Below, in pieces: positions 40,913 to 42,740 of a stretch of 42,740 nt of DNA. The translations under genes were made by a program, and so were the position numbers. Each line of letters starts with the position of its first letter. Within the stretch, counting starts at the first letter, position 1. The notes beneath the pieces are model-generated. The model was not told where the DNA came from and ran no database searches. It saw only the letters and a list, made by a program, of their open reading frames with translations. This DNA is from Salinibacterium sp. (GTDB lineage: Bacteria; Actinomycetota; Actinomycetes; Actinomycetales; Microbacteriaceae), in NCBI GenBank assembly GCA_025351795.1, contig JANXVG010000064.1:1-42740 (forward strand). The letters are read 5' to 3'.

Positions 40913-41530
40913 ATGCAGCAATGGTGGAACAACATCGTGGAATGGCTCACATCTGACGCCGGATGGCGGGTAATCTCGACAGCGATCATCCCGGCGGTCG
41001 CGATCATCGTCGCAGGCATCATCGCCGCGGCGATCGGGCGCGGCTCAACCAAGCGGCTCATCGCGTTTCAGAACCGCCAGCAGAAAGCTGCCGCGGTCAC
41101 GGCACTCATTGGTGCCGGCCAACGTGCCGCGACGTGGAGTTCGCTCACCGCACAAGAGAAGCAGCACGTTGAACATCAAACATCAGAGGCTGAAACACGC
41201 GTTCGCCTGCTGCCCGTCGCAGGAGCATCCATTGCCGCTGACTGGGCCGGTCGCCAGTTGGCCGAGATGAAGCGCAATTCAGCGGGTTTCAGCTACCAGT
41301 CCGAACAAACCCTCGTGGAATACCGCGACGGCCTCATCAACTGGCAGAACCGCCCCAACCGCACTCGCAAGCTCTTCGCTCAGGATCTCGCCGCCTGGAG
41401 GTACGATGACGCATCGATCAACCAGGATCTGGTAGCCAAGCAGCAGCAGTGGGCCACCGAGCAGTCGTCGGTCGAAGTCGCGTCCAACACCGCGCAAACG
41501 GCTGCGCTCCCGAGGCCGGCTACCGACTAG
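40913..41530 (+). CDS. Single-pass membrane protein with coiled-coil-like cytoplasmic part
   Basis: About 205 residues. The N-terminus MQQWWNNIVEWLTSDAGW is followed by one helix, VISTAIIPAVAIIVAGIIAAAIG, then a hydrophilic helical region rich in Gln, Ala and Glu (LIAFQNRQQKAAAVTALIGAGQR, SSLTAQEKQHVEHQTSEAETRVRLLP). A conserved-looking segment NSAGFSYQSEQTLVEYRDGLINWQNRP leads to a disordered tail. I know it only as a hypothetical type from Microbacteriaceae. ATG at 40901 would add four residues. Confidence 0.72.
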   Translation: MQQWWNNIVEWLTSDAGWRVISTAIIPAVAIIVAGIIAAAIGRGSTKRLIAFQNRQQKAAAVTALIGAGQRAATWSSLTAQEKQHVEHQTSEAETRVRLLPVAGASIAADWAGRQLAEMKRNSAGFSYQSEQTLVEYRDGLINWQNRPNRTRKLFAQDLAAWRYDDASINQDLVAKQQQWATEQSSVEVASNTAQTAALPRPATD

Positions 41531-42435
41531 GGCGGGTATCGCCGCTCACTGCGGCTGTGTACTTGTGCACGCTTCCACGCCTCGCGCAAGCGGATGAATC
41601 CAGTGTGGGCAGTTCTGTCTCGTCGGTCTCAACGCCGTCCACATCACGGTCGCGGCGGCGCCAGTCGGGCTCGGTGCGGCGCAACTCTGTCGCCGCAGAG
41701 CCAGTGGAACCACAGGACGCGGTCGTAACGGGCTGCCTGTTGGCGTTTCAGTAATTCCTTCAGTCGCGCCATCGCGGGGCACTTTCGGTCAGTACTGGCC
41801 TCTATTCCCAGCAAAGTCGGGATTGATTCCCGCTAAACGTAGATCCCTGATCAGCGGTCTGTTTCACATCACCAGGCGGCGAGCCGGCAGAGTCTGCTTC
41901 ATGGATGACGCCCTACCCAGCAGTCACGACCTGAGCGAGATAAGGGGCGCTGCGGTCGGGCCGAGCGCATGGACATTTCCTCGCGAATGCTATGTTGCTG
42001 GCGACCCTGCCGGAATCCACTGGCACGCTCGTCGTAGCAACCCGATCAACACCACCCCGATGTGGCGTGGGCGCTATCCGGTTCGACTCGCGCACACAGA
42101 CGTCGCCGTCGCCGTCCTGACCGGCCTCGACTGCGTGAGATCTTTAGTCGGTTCTCACTGAGAATCACACCGTTGCTTTTCACGTCGACAATCCGACGTT
42201 CCAAACCTGTAGAAACCACACTCCCAAGGATGTCACCCGCGCAACCGGCCCGATGAAATGCCCGTGGGGCAGGAGTGAACTTCGACACCGTGGTTTCCTG
42301 TTCCGGTCAGTCCGCGCCCGATACTCTCACACGGGCTGAAAAGATGCCTGTCTCCCCGCATGAACATTCTCTCTTTCGAGGTGCCCACCAAACGGGGTCA
42401 CAGCCAGTTGCCCAAGTCTCTCTTCGCGGGTGTCG
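41531..42435. other. Gene-poor 0.9-kb stretch
   Basis: No frame here shows a known domain, a good start or coding-like third-position bias over more than about 100 codons. A 42-codon frame on the minus strand (41772 to 41644, MARLKELLKRQQAARYDRVL) reads like protein for its first half but ends abruptly, so this may be decayed coding sequence. I see no tRNA, clear terminator, insertion-sequence ends or repeats. Confidence 0.5.
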
Positions 42436-42740
42436 TTATGCCCGACGACGAACGATGAGGATTCGCATACCAAGACCCAGCAGGAGAAGAAAACCCGCCG
42501 AGCGAGCCAGAGTAGCCGGGTCGACACCCGTCGAAGCAAGGCTACTCGCAGCCACGGTGATCGCCATGACCGAGACAGTTCTGCTGGTTTGGCCCTGGAA
42601 CACTAAGTTGTGTCCGCCTGCCTGGAGCGCGGACAGGTTGACCCCGATGATCTGCACCTTCCCATTGACCACAGGGAAGGTGCCGAGGAAGACCGGCGAC
42701 GAATATACGTACACATCTACGAAGCTGTCCGCCCCGTCCG
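42436..42740 (-). CDS. Cell-surface protein, C-terminal end with LAxTG sorting signal (partial)
   Basis: The frame is open to the right edge; 101 residues are visible. The first part (DSFVDVYVYSSPVFLGTFPVVNGKVQI, then LSALQAGGHNLVFQGQ) is the end of an Ig-like beta-sandwich common in actinobacterial surface proteins. It is followed by LASTGVD, a hydrophobic helix (ATLARSAGFLLLLGLGMRIL) and RRRA. LAxTG plus helix plus Arg tail is a sortase substrate signal of the kind used by class E sortases, so the protein is probably linked to the cell wall. The N-terminal part lies outside the window. Confidence 0.8.
   Translation of the reverse strand, partial: DGADSFVDVYVYSSPVFLGTFPVVNGKVQIIGVNLSALQAGGHNLVFQGQTSRTVSVMAITVAASSLASTGVDPATLARSAGFLLLLGLGMRILIVRRRA

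Noticed and set aside
41644-41772. A 42-codon minus-strand frame starting MARLKELLKRQQAARYDRVLWF
   Set aside because: The first half looks protein-like, but there is no ribosome-binding site or -10 box and I recognise no family. It is described under the gene-poor stretch instead of being called a gene.
1-42740. Defence islands, toxin-antitoxin pairs, prophage, insertion sequences, biosynthetic clusters
   Set aside because: No nuclease/helicase pairs, transposases, integrases, phage structural genes or synthase modules were recognisable on either strand.

Overview
The window is about 42.7 kb of chromosome from a high-GC Gram-positive bacterium of the Actinobacteria, most likely Micrococcales and probably the family Microbacteriaceae. 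This rests on codon use, DUF2510 proteins, frequent GTG starts, many apparently leaderless promoters (TANNNT 6-8 nt before the start codon), an LAxTG surface protein and gene order. The order tig / nei / rpiB / pepN / trHb / ettA / ssb / bkd / leucine-catabolic operon / TetR resembles, from memory, the Mycobacterium tuberculosis segment from about Rv2462c to Rv2506. I see no IS element, phage gene or CRISPR array.

Region by region. 0-6 kb (minus strand): the 5' part of trigger factor (tig), tRNA-Pro(TGG), and a five-gene ABC importer of the branched-chain-amino-acid type (livG-livF-livK-livH-livM). 6.4-8.8 kb: tRNA-Gly(TCC), an Nramp-type transporter remnant, a LysM-like lipoprotein, a 57-aa membrane protein, a DUF2510 mini-protein and dps. 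8.8-12.3 kb (minus): YtcJ-type amidohydrolase, PaiB-type FMN-binding protein, nei-type DNA glycosylase, rpiB. 12.5-16.5 kb (plus): pepN, mscS, group-II truncated haemoglobin. 16.5-22.7 kb (minus): CitE-like lyase, MaoC hydratase, acyl-CoA dehydrogenase, and biotin-dependent carboxylase alpha and beta subunits, facing a divergent TetR regulator. 23.4-29.0 kb (minus): an unknown gene, an lspA-type signal peptidase II, a methyltransferase, and the branched-chain 2-oxoacid dehydrogenase genes (E2, E1beta, E1alpha). 29.2-33.9 kb: FAD dehydrogenase, an F420-nitroreductase remnant, DUF2510 membrane protein, an unknown gene, tesB, a DinB-like protein. 33.9-38.4 kb (minus): hotdog thioesterase, ettA, two hypotheticals, an ssb paralogue, msrA. 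38.5-41.5 kb (plus): aldo/keto reductase, EamA transporter, two small unknowns. 41.5-42.4 kb is gene-poor, followed by the 3' end of a sortase-anchored surface protein.

Functionally the window carries most of leucine catabolism: uptake (liv, if its substrate is branched-chain amino acids), oxidative decarboxylation (bkd E1/E2), acyl-CoA dehydrogenation, 3-methylcrotonyl-CoA carboxylation, hydration by a MaoC-type enzyme and cleavage by a CitE-like lyase. The last two suggest the (R)-HMG-CoA route rather than the classical LiuC/HMGL route. Transaminase, E3 and CoA-transferase genes are not here. A pair of GTTAG-N6-CTAAC palindromes around the carboxylase and TetR promoters is the probable control point.

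Most of the window is ordinary core genome, and I do not see a clear new multi-gene system. The more unusual signals are: a high-GC block at about 21.06-28.95 kb that begins inside the carboxylase operon; one AT-rich heptamer apparently serving as the -10 of two divergent leaderless genes; REP-like repeats inside the coding sequence of the E2 linkers; two gene remnants; and long inverted repeats in the dps and ssb leaders.
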